64,000 bases of DNA from SVQP01 sp045606685 (GCA_045606685.1 JAZUSJ010000081.1:1-64000), one strand, 5' to 3'. Shown: positions 40,893 through 51,419, counted from the first letter of the stretch. Notes: generated from the sequence alone by a model not told the origin. Program-made: numbers and translations.

Positions 40893-41981
40893 TTGGAAAC
40901 CCTTTTACAGAACCCTACGGTCAGGGGCGCTTTATATGTCCTGCTTGCAATAGGCATTTTCAGCGCCCTGATCATGATACACGAATTCGGTCATTACTTG
41001 ACTGCAAGGCTCTGCGGTGTTACCGTGCATGAATTTGCGCTGGGAATGGGTCCGCAGATCTTTTCACGCGTGTCTAAAAAATCCGGTATTCGCTATTCGC
41101 TCAGATTATTTCTGATCGGTGGCTACGTCAGCATGGACGGTGAGGATGGCGAATCTGAAAATCCGAATGCATTTTGCAATAAAAGCGTTTGGAAAAGAAT
41201 ACTGATCGTAGTTGCCGGAGCGGGAATGAATATCCTGCTTGGCTTTATTGCTATGTTTATTCTGACTACAACCACTGTGCTGTCTAATCAAGGAGGCTTG
41301 TTGCCAACCAACGTCATAGCAGAGTTTGACGAGGGAGCGACCTCCAATCAGATGGGAGAAGCAGGACTTATGGTAGGTGACCGTATTATTGCAGTAAACG
41401 GAGTTCCGGTATTTACGGGATATGATCTGATTTATGAAATCACAAACGGTGCTTACGAGCCTGTCGATATGGTAGTAGTAAGAAACGACCATTTCTATCG
41501 GTTAGAGGACGTGAAATTCCCAACGACTGAGGAAAGCGGTGTTGTATTCGGTTCTTACGATTTTAAGGTGTATGGCAAGGCGCCTAATATTTTCAATCTA
41601 TGTTTTTATTCGGTCAACCGATCCATGTCAACAGTCAAAATGGTCTACGATTCGCTCTTTGATCTGCTACGCGGCAGGTATGGAGCAGAGGCAGTTTCCG
41701 GTCCTGTCGGAACAACGCAGGTCATAGGGGAAGCAGCCCAGGCCGGAGGTGCAACGCTTTTGTATCTTGTAGCCGTCATCACGATCAATCTTGGTGTATT
41801 CAACCTGTTGCCCGTGCCGGCACTGGACGGTGGCAGACTGCTGTTTTTGATCATAGAGCTTTTCAGAAGAAAACCGATCAACAGAAATCTGGAAGGGTAC
41901 GTGCATTTTATCGGCATACTGGTACTATTTGCACTGATGGCACTCATTTCAATCAAAGACATTATAGGACTATTCAAATGA
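40893..41981 (+). CDS. rseP: Site-2 membrane metalloprotease RseP/RasP
   Basis: The 362-residue protein starts at TTG 40893, supported by AAGAGGAGA 8 bases upstream and a continuous family-like N-terminus. The zinc motif HEFGH lies in the first membrane helix (about residue 31), a PDZ domain in the middle (VGDRIIAVNGVPVFTGYD) and the second active-site motif PVPALDGGRLLF near the end. It cleaves membrane substrates such as anti-sigma factors or signal peptide remnants. It overlaps ispG by 4 bases. Confidence 0.95.
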   Translation: METLLQNPTVRGALYVLLAIGIFSALIMIHEFGHYLTARLCGVTVHEFALGMGPQIFSRVSKKSGIRYSLRLFLIGGYVSMDGEDGESENPNAFCNKSVWKRILIVVAGAGMNILLGFIAMFILTTTTVLSNQGGLLPTNVIAEFDEGATSNQMGEAGLMVGDRIIAVNGVPVFTGYDLIYEITNGAYEPVDMVVVRNDHFYRLEDVKFPTTEESGVVFGSYDFKVYGKAPNIFNLCFYSVNRSMSTVKMVYDSLFDLLRGRYGAEAVSGPVGTTQVIGEAAQAGGATLLYLVAVITINLGVFNLLPVPALDGGRLLFLIIELFRRKPINRNLEGYVHFIGILVLFALMALISIKDIIGLFK

Positions 41982-43072
41982 TAGATTATCAGAAAATCAG
42001 AAGAAAAACGCATGCGGTCAAGGTAGGAAACGTCACGATCGGTGGCAACGCAAAGATCTCGATCCAATCCATGACAAATACGGATACGATGGATGCAGCA
42101 GCCACGATTGCGCAGGTGACGGCACTTGAGCAGGCCGGCTGTGATATTGTACGCATCACTGTTCCGAATGCACAGGCCGCAGATACTGTGACAAAGATTA
42201 AGGAATCGGGAATCCGCGTCCCCATCGTTGCAGACATTCATTTTGACTATAAGGCTGCGATCGCATGTGCTGAGAGAGGCGTGGATAAGATCCGCATCAA
42301 TCCGGGCAATATCGGTGATGATGCTCGTGTCAAGGCGGTTGTGGACGCCTGCAAGCAAAAGAGTATTCCGATCCGCATTGGTGTAAACAGCGGCTCACTT
42401 GAAAAGCATATTCTTGCAAAGCACGGCGCACCCACACCCGAGGCATTGTGTGAATCCGCAATGTATCACGCTGAACTCTTGGAAAGATTCGATTATCACG
42501 ATATCGTGATCTCCATCAAGGGTTCTTCTGTTGAGCAGATGATCAAGGCAAACCGTCTTGTAGCCCAGCGGTGCGAATACCCCATTCACATCGGTGTTAC
42601 CGAGGCCGGCAGCGAGGAATACGGCATGATCAAAAGCGCTGCAGGAATTGGCGCACTTTTATGCGATGGTATTGGTGATACAATGCGCGTATCACTGACT
42701 GCAGATCCCGTAAGAGAGGTACGGGCTGCCAAGAATATTCTGAACGCGCTCGAAATTCAAGGACAATGTGGTATGAATATCGTCAGCTGTCCGACCTGCG
42801 GACGTACCAAGATTGATCTGATCAACCTTGAGAATCAATTCAGAGCTGCCGCAGAGCGTGAAGGACTGATGGACTATCCGATCCGCGTTGCGCTTATGGG
42901 ATGCATTGTAAACGGCCCCGGAGAGGCAAGAGAAGCGGACATTGGTATCGCAGGAGGGCAGGGCGAGGCCTTGCTGATCTCACATGGAGAGATCATTTGT
43001 AAAATCAAAGAAAATGAAATTATTGAAGCTTTGATCCGCAAGATCAAAGAGATGCGGAATAATAGTATTTGA
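41978..43072 (+). CDS. ispG: 4-hydroxy-3-methylbut-2-enyl diphosphate synthase (flavodoxin)
   Basis: The 364-residue protein starts at ATG 41978 inside the rseP stop. The N-terminal TIM-barrel half has ISIQSMTNTDT and PIVADIHFDY. The C-terminal iron-sulfur domain has SCPTCGRTKID and the single-Cys MGCIVNGPGEAREADIG. It catalyses the penultimate MEP pathway step, using a 4Fe-4S cluster and an electron carrier; a flavodoxin-like protein is encoded at 59898. Confidence 0.97.
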   Translation: MIDYQKIRRKTHAVKVGNVTIGGNAKISIQSMTNTDTMDAAATIAQVTALEQAGCDIVRITVPNAQAADTVTKIKESGIRVPIVADIHFDYKAAIACAERGVDKIRINPGNIGDDARVKAVVDACKQKSIPIRIGVNSGSLEKHILAKHGAPTPEALCESAMYHAELLERFDYHDIVISIKGSSVEQMIKANRLVAQRCEYPIHIGVTEAGSEEYGMIKSAAGIGALLCDGIGDTMRVSLTADPVREVRAAKNILNALEIQGQCGMNIVSCPTCGRTKIDLINLENQFRAAAEREGLMDYPIRVALMGCIVNGPGEAREADIGIAGGQGEALLISHGEIICKIKENEIIEALIRKIKEMRNNSI

Positions 43073-43121
43073 TGACAAACAAATTATCGAGAAATTAAAA
43101 GTTTAAAACACGAGGTCTGAG

Positions 43122-46100
43122 ATGAAAAAGACGTTTCTTGAGATATTTCATAAATATCACCCCGATACTTATACGGAAAAATTGTTGCTGACCATCACCG
43201 ATCTTAAGCTGATGGCTGATAAGGAATTGAAAATTATTGAGATTACGGCAAACTTCCCGCAAATTGTTGAAAAAGCAGAGCTTTATCGAATTCAGGAAGA
43301 GATTTGTAAGGCATACGATCTCAATCGCGTCAAAATTCTGCCCAAATATGCAGCAGAACTATTTGACGAGGAGTATGTTCCGCAATTATTGGCCGAAACC
43401 GAAGAGGTTGGCATTGTTGCGCGAGGATTTTTCCACAGATATAAGTATAAACTTGATCAAGGGGTGCTTACAGTAGAGTTGCCCGTGATTGACGCGGGCA
43501 TTTTACTTATGGAGGACGCACGTACACCGCAGATCATGGAAAATATCCTGCTCTCGGAATTCGGAATCAGAATCAGCGTAAAGATCGTGCATTCCGAGGA
43601 TTTCAGCGAAAACGAGCGCAGCGAGTTGTATCTGCGTCAATTAGAGGAGCTGGACAAGCGTCTTGCTCAGGCTGCAAAGGAATATGATGCAGCCAAGTCG
43701 CAAGGCGGCTATTCCTCCAAAGCTCCCGAGCCGCAGGGAATCGAGCAGCCCGAATTCCCACGCATCCGTTCAGTTTATGATGAAGATCCCACGCCAATCA
43801 TCGCGGACGGAATTTGTACCATCGGTCACACCTCCTATGACATTTCTGCGGTTGAATACGTAAAAGGCGATACTTTTGAGATCAAACCGACGCCTATTGC
43901 GCATCTGGACAAGCCCGTGCGTAACGTAGTTATCCTTGGCGAGATCTATTGCTTTAATAAGGAAAGAAACAGAACGGGCGAGAAATTCAATCTCAATTAT
44001 TGCATCACCGACGGGAACGGATCGATCGAAATCAAGTTGTTTAACGTTGAGCCTGAGGAGTCGGATGAGATCTGTAAGGTCATTTCCAACGGAGCTGTTG
44101 TGGCTATGCGCGGCTATACCAAATATGAAACCAAGAAGTCCAAGGACGGTAACCGTACCGAGGGACCCGATTGTTTGTTTTATCCTGTAGAGATTGCTAA
44201 GATCAAAAAGCTCTCCCGTAAGGATAATGCCCCGGTCAAGCGCGTAGAACTGCATTTACATACACAAATGTCTACCATGGACGCGATGATTCCGCCTTCT
44301 GTCGCTGTCAAACAGGCAAATAAGTGGGGGCATCCTGCTGTGGCGATTACCGATCACGGTAATGTCCAGGCTTATCAGGATGCCATGCTGACTGCGGAAA
44401 AGATCGGACAGAAGGTCATTTACGGCATGGAGGCATATTTTGTCAATGATACGGCGGGCGCTGTAACCGGCCATTGCGCGTATACGCCTTACGATGAATG
44501 TATTGTTTTCGATATAGAAACAACCGGCCTTTCTGCAAAAACCTGCAAAATCACCGAGATCGGTGCCGTGCGTATCAGACAAGGCGAGGTATTGGATACA
44601 TTCAATACCTTTGTCGATCCGGAGGTACCTATTCCCGAGGAAATCGTGAATTTGACAGGAATTACCGATGAAATGGTCAAGGGGGCGCCCAAGATCAAAG
44701 AGGCTCTGGAAGCGTTTTTTGCGTTTATTGGGGATACTCCGGACGCGCCTGCCAAGCTATTGATCGCGCACAATGCAAGCTTTGATATCGGATTTATTCG
44801 TCACAATGCGCAAGCGTGCGGTATGGAGCTGCGCAATCCTTATCTGGATACAGTCGCACTTTCCAGATTTCTCAACCCGTCGCTCAACAAGCACAAGCTG
44901 AATCTGCTTGCGGAGCATTATCATCTTGGCGATTTCAATCACCACCGCGCAAGCGATGACGCGGAAATGCTGGCTTACATCTATTTTAAGATGTGCGAAC
45001 AGATGAAATCCGCTGAGATCTACACATTTGAGCAGCTGTGTCACGAAATGACTGTCAGCTCTGATCCGCTCAAGCTCAAGCCATATCATCAGATCCTTCT
45101 TGTCAAAAATGCGACAGGACTAAAGAACCTCTACAAGCTGGTTTCTATGAGTAATCTTCAGTATTACAGACGCAGTCCGCGTATTCCAAAGACGCAGCTT
45201 GAAAAGCACCGAGAGGGCTTGATCATCGGATCTGCCTGCGAGGCCGGGGAAATCTTTACGGCTATTCTGGAAAACAAGAGCGAGGCAGAGCTTGAGGATC
45301 TTGTTTCTTTCTACGATTATCTTGAAATACAGCCGATCACCAACAATATGTTTCTGATCGATGAGGGCAAGGTCGCTGACGAAGAGGGCTTGCGAGATCT
45401 TAATCGCCGCATTGTTGCGCTTGGTGAACAGTACAATAAGCCCGTTGTTGCAACTTGTGACGCACATTTTTTGAATAAAGAAGACGGAATTTACAGAAAA
45501 ATTCTGCTTTGCGGACAGAAGTTCAAGGATGGCGACAGGGATATTTTCTTATACTATCGAACGACCGAGGAGATGCTGGAAGAATTCGCATATCTCGGAG
45601 AAGAAAAGGCATATGAGGTCGTCGTGACCAATACCAACATGATCAACGACATGATCGAAAGCAACATCCGCCCGTTCCCTAAAGGGACGTTTACACCCAC
45701 TATGGAAGGTGCGGAAGAGGATCTGCAGCGCATCTGCTGGGAAAAAGCAAAAAAGATGTACGGAGATCCTTTGCCGGAGATCGTTTCATCACGCCTTGCA
45801 AGAGAGTTGGAATCCATCATCAAAAACGGTTTTGCGGTGCTGTATATGATCGCCCAAAAGCTTGTTTGGTATAGCGAGCAGCAGGGATATCTGGTTGGTT
45901 CGCGCGGATCTGTCGGATCTTCTGTCGTGGCATCCATGGCAGGAATTTCGGAGGTCAATCCGTTACCTGCGCATTACTGGTGCGATAACTGCCAGTATTC
46001 CGACTTTGAATATGCAAAAAAGCACAAGATAGGATCCGGCTTTGACCTGCCGGACGCAAATTGCCCAAGATGCGGCAAAAAGCTCAACTATGACGGACAT

Positions 46101-47570
46101 GATATTCCTTTTGAGACATTCCTTGGATTCTATGGCGACAAATCACCCGATATTGACCTGAACTTCTCCGGTGAGGTACAGGGTAAGGTACATAAGTATA
46201 CGGAAGAATTGTTCGGTGCGGAAAACGTGTTCCGCGCAGGAACGATCGGTACTTTAGCAGACAAAACTGCGTACGGTTACGTTATGAAGTATTTTGAAGA
46301 GCGTAACGTCAGTGTTTCCAATGCGGAGGCAAACCGTTTGGTTGCAAACTGCGTGGGTGTCAAGCGTAACACAGGCCAGCACCCCGGTGGTATCGTCGTT
46401 GTACCCAAAACCATGGAGATCTACGACTTTTGCCCGGTACAACATCCCGCAGAGGATGTCAAATCCGATATCGTCACCACACATTTCACCTTTGAATACC
46501 TGCACGACACGCTTCTTAAGCTGGATGAGCTGGGACACGATATGCCGACGAAATACAAGTATCTTGAAAAATATTCGGATACAAGTGTTCTGGACGTTCC
46601 GATGAACGACAGATCCATCTACGAACTGTTCCTGTCCACAAAGCCTTTGGGCGTTACGCCCGAGGATATCAACTGTCCTCTGGGAACGCTCGGTCTGCCT
46701 GAGCTTGGCACGCGCTTTGTTATCAAAATGCTTCAGGAATGTAAACCACAGACCTTTTCCGACCTTTTGCAGATCTCGGGACTCTCTCACGGAACAGACG
46801 TCTGGACAAACAATGCACAAGAGCTGATCAAAAACGGTACTTGTACCATTTCCGAGGTTATCGGTACGCGTGACTCGATTATGCTGGCGCTCATTGATTA
46901 CGGTGTGCAAAAGGACCATGCCTTCAAGATCATGGAAATGGTACGAAAAGGGAAGGGCTTGACACCTGAATACGAGCAGGAAATGCTGGAGGCAGGTGTC
47001 CCGGAATGGTATATCTGGTCTTGTAAGCGTATCAAATACATGTTCCCCAAGGCGCACGCTGCGGCTTACGATATGTCTGCTATCCGTCTTGGGTGGTACA
47101 AGGTACACATCCCGCTTGCATTCTATTGTGCTATGTTCACAGTACAGCCAGACGGATTTGACGGTGAATTGATTATGAAAGGCAAGAAGGCACTTGTTGC
47201 GCACATCAAGGATATCGAGTCAAGAGGTCTTGACGCGTCGCCCAAGGAGCAGGCAAGCCTTGCCGTGCTGCAGCTTGCCAACGAGGCATTTGCACGCGGA
47301 ATCAGATTTTTGCCCGTTGACCTTGAAAAATCCGACTGGCGAGAATTCTTGCCTGAAAACGGAAAGATTCGTCTGCCTTTCTCGTCCCTGGCAGGGCTTG
47401 GCGAAACTGCAGCTGAGAATATTGTTCGTGCAAGAGAGGAAGAGCCTTTCTTCTCTGTAGAAGATCTCAAGATCCGTGCCAAGCTTTCGCAGGCTGTGAT
47501 CGATATTCTACGCAAAAACGGTGTTTTGGACGGCATCAACGAAACCGACCAGTTGACATTTAATTTTTAA
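43122..47570 (+). CDS. polC: DNA polymerase III alpha subunit, PolC type
   Basis: The 1482-residue protein begins with an N-terminal tau-binding-like region and an OB fold (about 225-365). The PHP domain (HLHTQMSTMDAM, about residue 377) is interrupted by a DEDDh 3'-5' exonuclease: FDIETTGL near 463, HNASFD and HHRASDD. A zinc finger (CDNCQYSD and CPRCGKK) and the polymerase core (SPDIDLNFSGE, GTIGTLADKTAYGY) follow. Length and order match PolC of low-GC Gram-positives, the replicative polymerase. It has a 49-base gap to ispG. Confidence 0.97.
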   Translation: MKKTFLEIFHKYHPDTYTEKLLLTITDLKLMADKELKIIEITANFPQIVEKAELYRIQEEICKAYDLNRVKILPKYAAELFDEEYVPQLLAETEEVGIVARGFFHRYKYKLDQGVLTVELPVIDAGILLMEDARTPQIMENILLSEFGIRISVKIVHSEDFSENERSELYLRQLEELDKRLAQAAKEYDAAKSQGGYSSKAPEPQGIEQPEFPRIRSVYDEDPTPIIADGICTIGHTSYDISAVEYVKGDTFEIKPTPIAHLDKPVRNVVILGEIYCFNKERNRTGEKFNLNYCITDGNGSIEIKLFNVEPEESDEICKVISNGAVVAMRGYTKYETKKSKDGNRTEGPDCLFYPVEIAKIKKLSRKDNAPVKRVELHLHTQMSTMDAMIPPSVAVKQANKWGHPAVAITDHGNVQAYQDAMLTAEKIGQKVIYGMEAYFVNDTAGAVTGHCAYTPYDECIVFDIETTGLSAKTCKITEIGAVRIRQGEVLDTFNTFVDPEVPIPEEIVNLTGITDEMVKGAPKIKEALEAFFAFIGDTPDAPAKLLIAHNASFDIGFIRHNAQACGMELRNPYLDTVALSRFLNPSLNKHKLNLLAEHYHLGDFNHHRASDDAEMLAYIYFKMCEQMKSAEIYTFEQLCHEMTVSSDPLKLKPYHQILLVKNATGLKNLYKLVSMSNLQYYRRSPRIPKTQLEKHREGLIIGSACEAGEIFTAILENKSEAELEDLVSFYDYLEIQPITNNMFLIDEGKVADEEGLRDLNRRIVALGEQYNKPVVATCDAHFLNKEDGIYRKILLCGQKFKDGDRDIFLYYRTTEEMLEEFAYLGEEKAYEVVVTNTNMINDMIESNIRPFPKGTFTPTMEGAEEDLQRICWEKAKKMYGDPLPEIVSSRLARELESIIKNGFAVLYMIAQKLVWYSEQQGYLVGSRGSVGSSVVASMAGISEVNPLPAHYWCDNCQYSDFEYAKKHKIGSGFDLPDANCPRCGKKLNYDGHDIPFETFLGFYGDKSPDIDLNFSGEVQGKVHKYTEELFGAENVFRAGTIGTLADKTAYGYVMKYFEERNVSVSNAEANRLVANCVGVKRNTGQHPGGIVVVPKTMEIYDFCPVQHPAEDVKSDIVTTHFTFEYLHDTLLKLDELGHDMPTKYKYLEKYSDTSVLDVPMNDRSIYELFLSTKPLGVTPEDINCPLGTLGLPELGTRFVIKMLQECKPQTFSDLLQISGLSHGTDVWTNNAQELIKNGTCTISEVIGTRDSIMLALIDYGVQKDHAFKIMEMVRKGKGLTPEYEQEMLEAGVPEWYIWSCKRIKYMFPKAHAAAYDMSAIRLGWYKVHIPLAFYCAMFTVQPDGFDGELIMKGKKALVAHIKDIESRGLDASPKEQASLAVLQLANEAFARGIRFLPVDLEKSDWREFLPENGKIRLPFSSLAGLGETAAENIVRAREEEPFFSVEDLKIRAKLSQAVIDILRKNGVLDGINETDQLTFNF

Positions 47571-47588
47571 TTAGAATCGGAGGTAGCT

Positions 47589-49934
47589 ATGAAACAGAGT
47601 ATACGGATCGACGATTGGAAGCTTGCTTGGATAGAAAACGCACAAGTAAAAAAAGAAAAGATATCCCTGAAAACGCCTGCTGACGTTGCGTGCGGTGGAT
47701 ATAAAACAATTCGCGCAAGTGTTCCCGGGAATTTTGAATTGGATTTTATGCGTGAAGGTATGATTGAAGACGTATATTGGGGACAGAATACGGTTAAAAC
47801 GCAGCGTCTTGAGAATTTGCATCTGTATTATTATACCGAATTTTCTTTTAAAAAAAACGATGGCATGGACTCAGAGCTTGTATTTGGCGGAATTGACACG
47901 GCTGCCGAGATCTATCTTGACGGTACGCTTCTCGGATTTGTCGAGAACATGTTCCATGCCCATACATTCAATATCAATGGCCTTGAAGATGGTAAGCATA
48001 CTTTGCTTGTGCATATTCTGCCTTCTGCCATCTACGCAAGAGAATTTGACGTGCCTGCTATGTGCTTTGGTCTGAAGTACAATCAGGACGGGATTCAGCT
48101 GCGAAAGGCCGGTTCCATGTTCGGCTGGGATATTATGCCTCGTCTTGTTTCGGGAGGCCTTTGGAAACCTGTTGAAATCGTCTATAAGCCCCAAAATCGC
48201 ATCGTGGATCCGTTCACCTATACCATGTGGGCAAATGAGCATGATGCCTATATCTGCACCACGCTACGTATTCAGAGCGATGAGGATTTTATTTCTGATT
48301 TCAGAGTGATTTTGCACGGTGAATGTGGCGATAGCGTGATACACCATGAATACAGACCTTTCTGCGCGTCCTGTAAGATTCAGTTCGGATTTTTGGCACC
48401 CAAGCTGTGGTGGCCCAAGAATTACGGGGAACAGAATATGTACGATATGGAAATCAAGCTTGTCAAGGATGGCGTGGAATACGATAGCGTCAAATATCGC
48501 TTCGGTATCCGCACGCTGCATCTCAAGCGTACCTCCTGCTCCGGTGATGACGGAGATTTCTGCTTTATCGTCAATGGAAAACGCATTTTTGCAATGGGCA
48601 CGAACTGGGTACCTTGCGATGCGTTTCCTTCAAGACACGACGACTACACGCTGCGCAATATCAAGCTTGCAGACGAACAGGGCTGCAATATGATCCGCTG
48701 CTGGGGCGGCAACGTGTATCCGAGTGACGTGCTATATGATTATTGTGACGAGCATGGCATTATGATCTGGCAGGATTTCAGCTTTGCATGCGGCCACTAT
48801 CCGGATGATGAGCGTCTTTGCAAGCTTGTCAAGGAGGAGATCAAGCATATCGCCATTGAAAAGCGCAATCACCCCTCACTCGTTTTGTGGGCAGGGGATA
48901 ACGAGTGTGATATTTTTGTTGTGCCTTACTGGGAGCAGCACAGAACGGACGACGATCCTGTAGCAATGCTTGATCCCAACTACAACGTGATCACGCGTGA
49001 CATGATTCTGCACGAGCTGCGCAATCATGACGCAACTCGTCCGTATCTGCCAAGCTCTCCTTACCTTGATGCAACCGCATACAAATACGGTATGCCCTCT
49101 GAGGATCACCTCTGGGGACCGCGCGACTATTTCAAGGGGGATTTTTACGGGAATTCGGAGTGCCATTTCGCATCCGAGATCGGATATCACGGTTGTCCTT
49201 CACCCGAATCGATCAAGAAGTTTATTCCCGAAGAGAGCTTGCCCAAGGAGTCCATTTATGAGATCTGCGACAATCCGGATTGGCTGATCCACGCAGCAGG
49301 TATAGAACCCTACTTGGACGGTAATCCTTATTTTTACCGTAACAGACTGATGGTCAGTCAGGTTGAGCGCTTGTTCGGTACACCCTCAAACGAACTTGGT
49401 GAATTTGCAAGACAAAGCCAGGTGTCGCAGGCTGAGGCGGTCAAGTATTTCATCGAAAGATTCAGAATTCACAAATGGAGAATGAGCGGCATTCTTTGGT
49501 GGAATATTGCAGACGGATGGCCGCAGGTATCCGACGCTGTTGTTGACTGGTATGGATGCAAAAAGATTGCTTATCACTATATCAAACGCTCTCAAACACC
49601 TTTCTGCTTGATGTTTGATGAGCCTGTGGACGGTCAGCTTACGCTTGTTGCTGCAAACGACACGCAAGCGGAGGTACACGCAAGCTACACAGTGACGGAT
49701 CTGACGACGAATCATACCATTACAAAGGGGAATCTTGTGTTAGAAGCAAACGGCTGCGCTCGCATAGAAAAGGTTCCGGAAACAAAGAACGGCTTCTACA
49801 TGATCACATGGGAAAGCGACGCCGGTAACGGTCAAAACCATTTTACCTGTACCATTGGCGATGGCTGGACGTGGGAGGCATACCGTGCCTGCATGCAAAA
49901 GGCCGGCTTCTATGAAGAGTACGAGGGATTCTGA
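47589..49934 (+). CDS. GH2 beta-mannosidase-like glycosidase
   Basis: The 781-residue protein starts at ATG 47589 after CGGAGG. A sugar-binding sandwich (FGGIDTAAEIYLDGTLLG), an immunoglobulin-like domain and a TIM barrel follow the GH2 beta-mannosidase order. The barrel holds NMIRCWGGNVY, the acid/base region LVLWAGDNECD (Glu in GDNE) and the nucleophile region ASEIGYHGCP. A C-terminal beta domain closes it. No signal peptide is present, so it likely trims imported manno-oligosaccharides or N-glycan-derived mannose in the cytoplasm. It lies 18 bases after polC with no promoter visible. Confidence 0.88.
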   Translation: MKQSIRIDDWKLAWIENAQVKKEKISLKTPADVACGGYKTIRASVPGNFELDFMREGMIEDVYWGQNTVKTQRLENLHLYYYTEFSFKKNDGMDSELVFGGIDTAAEIYLDGTLLGFVENMFHAHTFNINGLEDGKHTLLVHILPSAIYAREFDVPAMCFGLKYNQDGIQLRKAGSMFGWDIMPRLVSGGLWKPVEIVYKPQNRIVDPFTYTMWANEHDAYICTTLRIQSDEDFISDFRVILHGECGDSVIHHEYRPFCASCKIQFGFLAPKLWWPKNYGEQNMYDMEIKLVKDGVEYDSVKYRFGIRTLHLKRTSCSGDDGDFCFIVNGKRIFAMGTNWVPCDAFPSRHDDYTLRNIKLADEQGCNMIRCWGGNVYPSDVLYDYCDEHGIMIWQDFSFACGHYPDDERLCKLVKEEIKHIAIEKRNHPSLVLWAGDNECDIFVVPYWEQHRTDDDPVAMLDPNYNVITRDMILHELRNHDATRPYLPSSPYLDATAYKYGMPSEDHLWGPRDYFKGDFYGNSECHFASEIGYHGCPSPESIKKFIPEESLPKESIYEICDNPDWLIHAAGIEPYLDGNPYFYRNRLMVSQVERLFGTPSNELGEFARQSQVSQAEAVKYFIERFRIHKWRMSGILWWNIADGWPQVSDAVVDWYGCKKIAYHYIKRSQTPFCLMFDEPVDGQLTLVAANDTQAEVHASYTVTDLTTNHTITKGNLVLEANGCARIEKVPETKNGFYMITWESDAGNGQNHFTCTIGDGWTWEAYRACMQKAGFYEEYEGF

Positions 49935-49944
49935 TTCATATCAA

Positions 49945-49974
49945 AGAACACCGCAGAGAATTCTGCGGTGTTCT
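49945..49974. terminator. Hairpin between convergent genes
   Basis: Thirteen-base perfect stem AGAACACCGCAGA/TCTGCGGTGTTCT with a 4-base loop. T runs are short on both sides, so it is probably a bidirectional but modest terminator. Confidence 0.7.
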
Positions 49975-50012
49975 GCATGATAGAGTCCTTGATCATTGTT
50001 GGATCAGGGAGC

Positions 50013-51173
50013 TTATGATAGTTTATTCACCCAAGCTGCCCAACGAGGATCTGCTTTGATCTCTTCTTCAATATCCGAAAAATCCGGATAACACCAAAAC
50101 GGCCAGTCAACAGCCAGATCCTTGACCGCACCTTTTACATGATCCGGTGTATAACGGACGAATGAAACAAGCGGCGCTGTAAGACTGTGTTCAGCCCCGT
50201 CAAATACTGCTTCATACGCTTTTTCATGTTCAAGTGCCATATCAAGCGAAACAAAAGCGTCATCACAATACCCGCGGGCATACTGAAGCCTGGAAAGGTA
50301 AAGATAAAGCTTGGCAACAAAATCATGATATTCGCCCATATTACCGTCATCACAGATCAAATCAAAATTAGCAATCGCTCCTTTTACTTTGTCAATAGGC
50401 ATATCGCTTTCAAAATTATTACTGTTCGCAATCAGACCAAATATCAGTTGCTCAGCAAATTCTTTTGCACAGCAAAGAAGGAATTGGCCAATATAAGCGG
50501 CCTGTTGCTTTCCGTCTGTACCGTCTGCAAGTAAATATTCGCGACATTGCTGGATTCCGGGCATGTCTTTTGCATGCGCTATCGCTTTATCATACCGGCC
50601 GGTATTACGGTATAACATGACCAGAATACTTACAGCACGTGTTCGGAAGCATGCAATGGTGGTATTTTCAGCAAGATGCTCACATATTTTTATACTTTCT
50701 TGCCAATACGGGTTGTTTACATGTCTTTGATGATCATGCTGAATGAATCCTTGTTCATCATAATAAAGATGTTCGCCGTATCGCCTCCATCCCATTTCGC
50801 ACAATGTGTCTGCAAGTTCAATCATGATTGACTCATTATCAGGGAACTCTGCAAGACCGTTTCTCAGTAAAGTCAGACATTCATCAAACCATATCCCATC
50901 ATTGCGATAGCGCAAATTGTATTCGTGCGCCTTATCTAAAATGGTATTGATCTTTACTTGCCTGTCATTATCGTAACCAAACAAATGATCAATAGAAACG
51001 CCAAAATAGTTTGCAATAGCCGGAACAATCTCCATATCCGGATAACTGCCCCCCGACTCCCAGCGAGATACCGCTTGCGATGTAACGCCCAAAGCATCTG
51101 CCAACATTTCCTGTGTGCGCCTGTCGCGATGCCTTAATTCGCGTATTTTATTTCCAATATTCAGTTGCATCAT
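50013..51173 (-). CDS. XRE-family transcriptional regulator with helical C-terminal domain
   Basis: The 386-residue protein starts at the ATG at 51173 or 51170 (minus), behind AAGGAGA. The helix-turn-helix (about 5-65) contains QEMLADALGVTSQAVSRWE. The C-terminal ~310 residues are helical and rich in Tyr, Cys and His, with DEAL-type TPR spacing (LYLSRLQYARGYCDDAFVSL). It shares size and layout with the regulator at 16947-18059 but little obvious sequence outside the DNA-binding part. The ligand and targets are unknown. Confidence 0.85.
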   Translation of the reverse strand: MMQLNIGNKIRELRHRDRRTQEMLADALGVTSQAVSRWESGGSYPDMEIVPAIANYFGVSIDHLFGYDNDRQVKINTILDKAHEYNLRYRNDGIWFDECLTLLRNGLAEFPDNESIMIELADTLCEMGWRRYGEHLYYDEQGFIQHDHQRHVNNPYWQESIKICEHLAENTTIACFRTRAVSILVMLYRNTGRYDKAIAHAKDMPGIQQCREYLLADGTDGKQQAAYIGQFLLCCAKEFAEQLIFGLIANSNNFESDMPIDKVKGAIANFDLICDDGNMGEYHDFVAKLYLYLSRLQYARGYCDDAFVSLDMALEHEKAYEAVFDGAEHSLTAPLVSFVRYTPDHVKGAVKDLAVDWPFWCYPDFSDIEEEIKADPRWAAWVNKLS

Positions 51174-51211
51174 AATCTCCTTTATTCATTCGTTATCACC
51201 GGTGTAATTGT

Positions 51212-51240
51212 ATTATACATCATCTCTGACTGAAAAACAA
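51212..51240 (-). promoter_or_regulatory. Promoter of the second XRE regulator
   Basis: On minus, TTGTTT (51240-51235), 17-base spacer and TATAAT (51217-51212). Just upstream, GGTTGT/ACAACC (51250-51268) forms a small dyad that could be an operator. The rest of the 246-base gap up to 51420 holds only the terminator below. Confidence 0.7.
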
Positions 51241-51370
51241 TTATCAAATGGTTGTTTCAAATACAACCGATGTTTGGATGATATCAATACTATCAAAACT
51301 TTTGATTATTATGAACCTTTTTTTGCTCAAAAACAACTTATCCATCAGCGAATATGCGCTTTGAATATTG

Positions 51371-51412
51371 AAAAGAACCCAGCCAGTATCAAACAGGCCG
51401 GGTTCTTTTTTG
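51371..51412 (-). terminator. Terminator of the VTC-DUF4956 operon
   Basis: Stem AAAAGAACCC/GGGTTCTTTT extended by GCC/GGC with one mismatch; T-rich on both strands. Confidence 0.82.
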
Positions 51413-51419
51413 TGCAATA

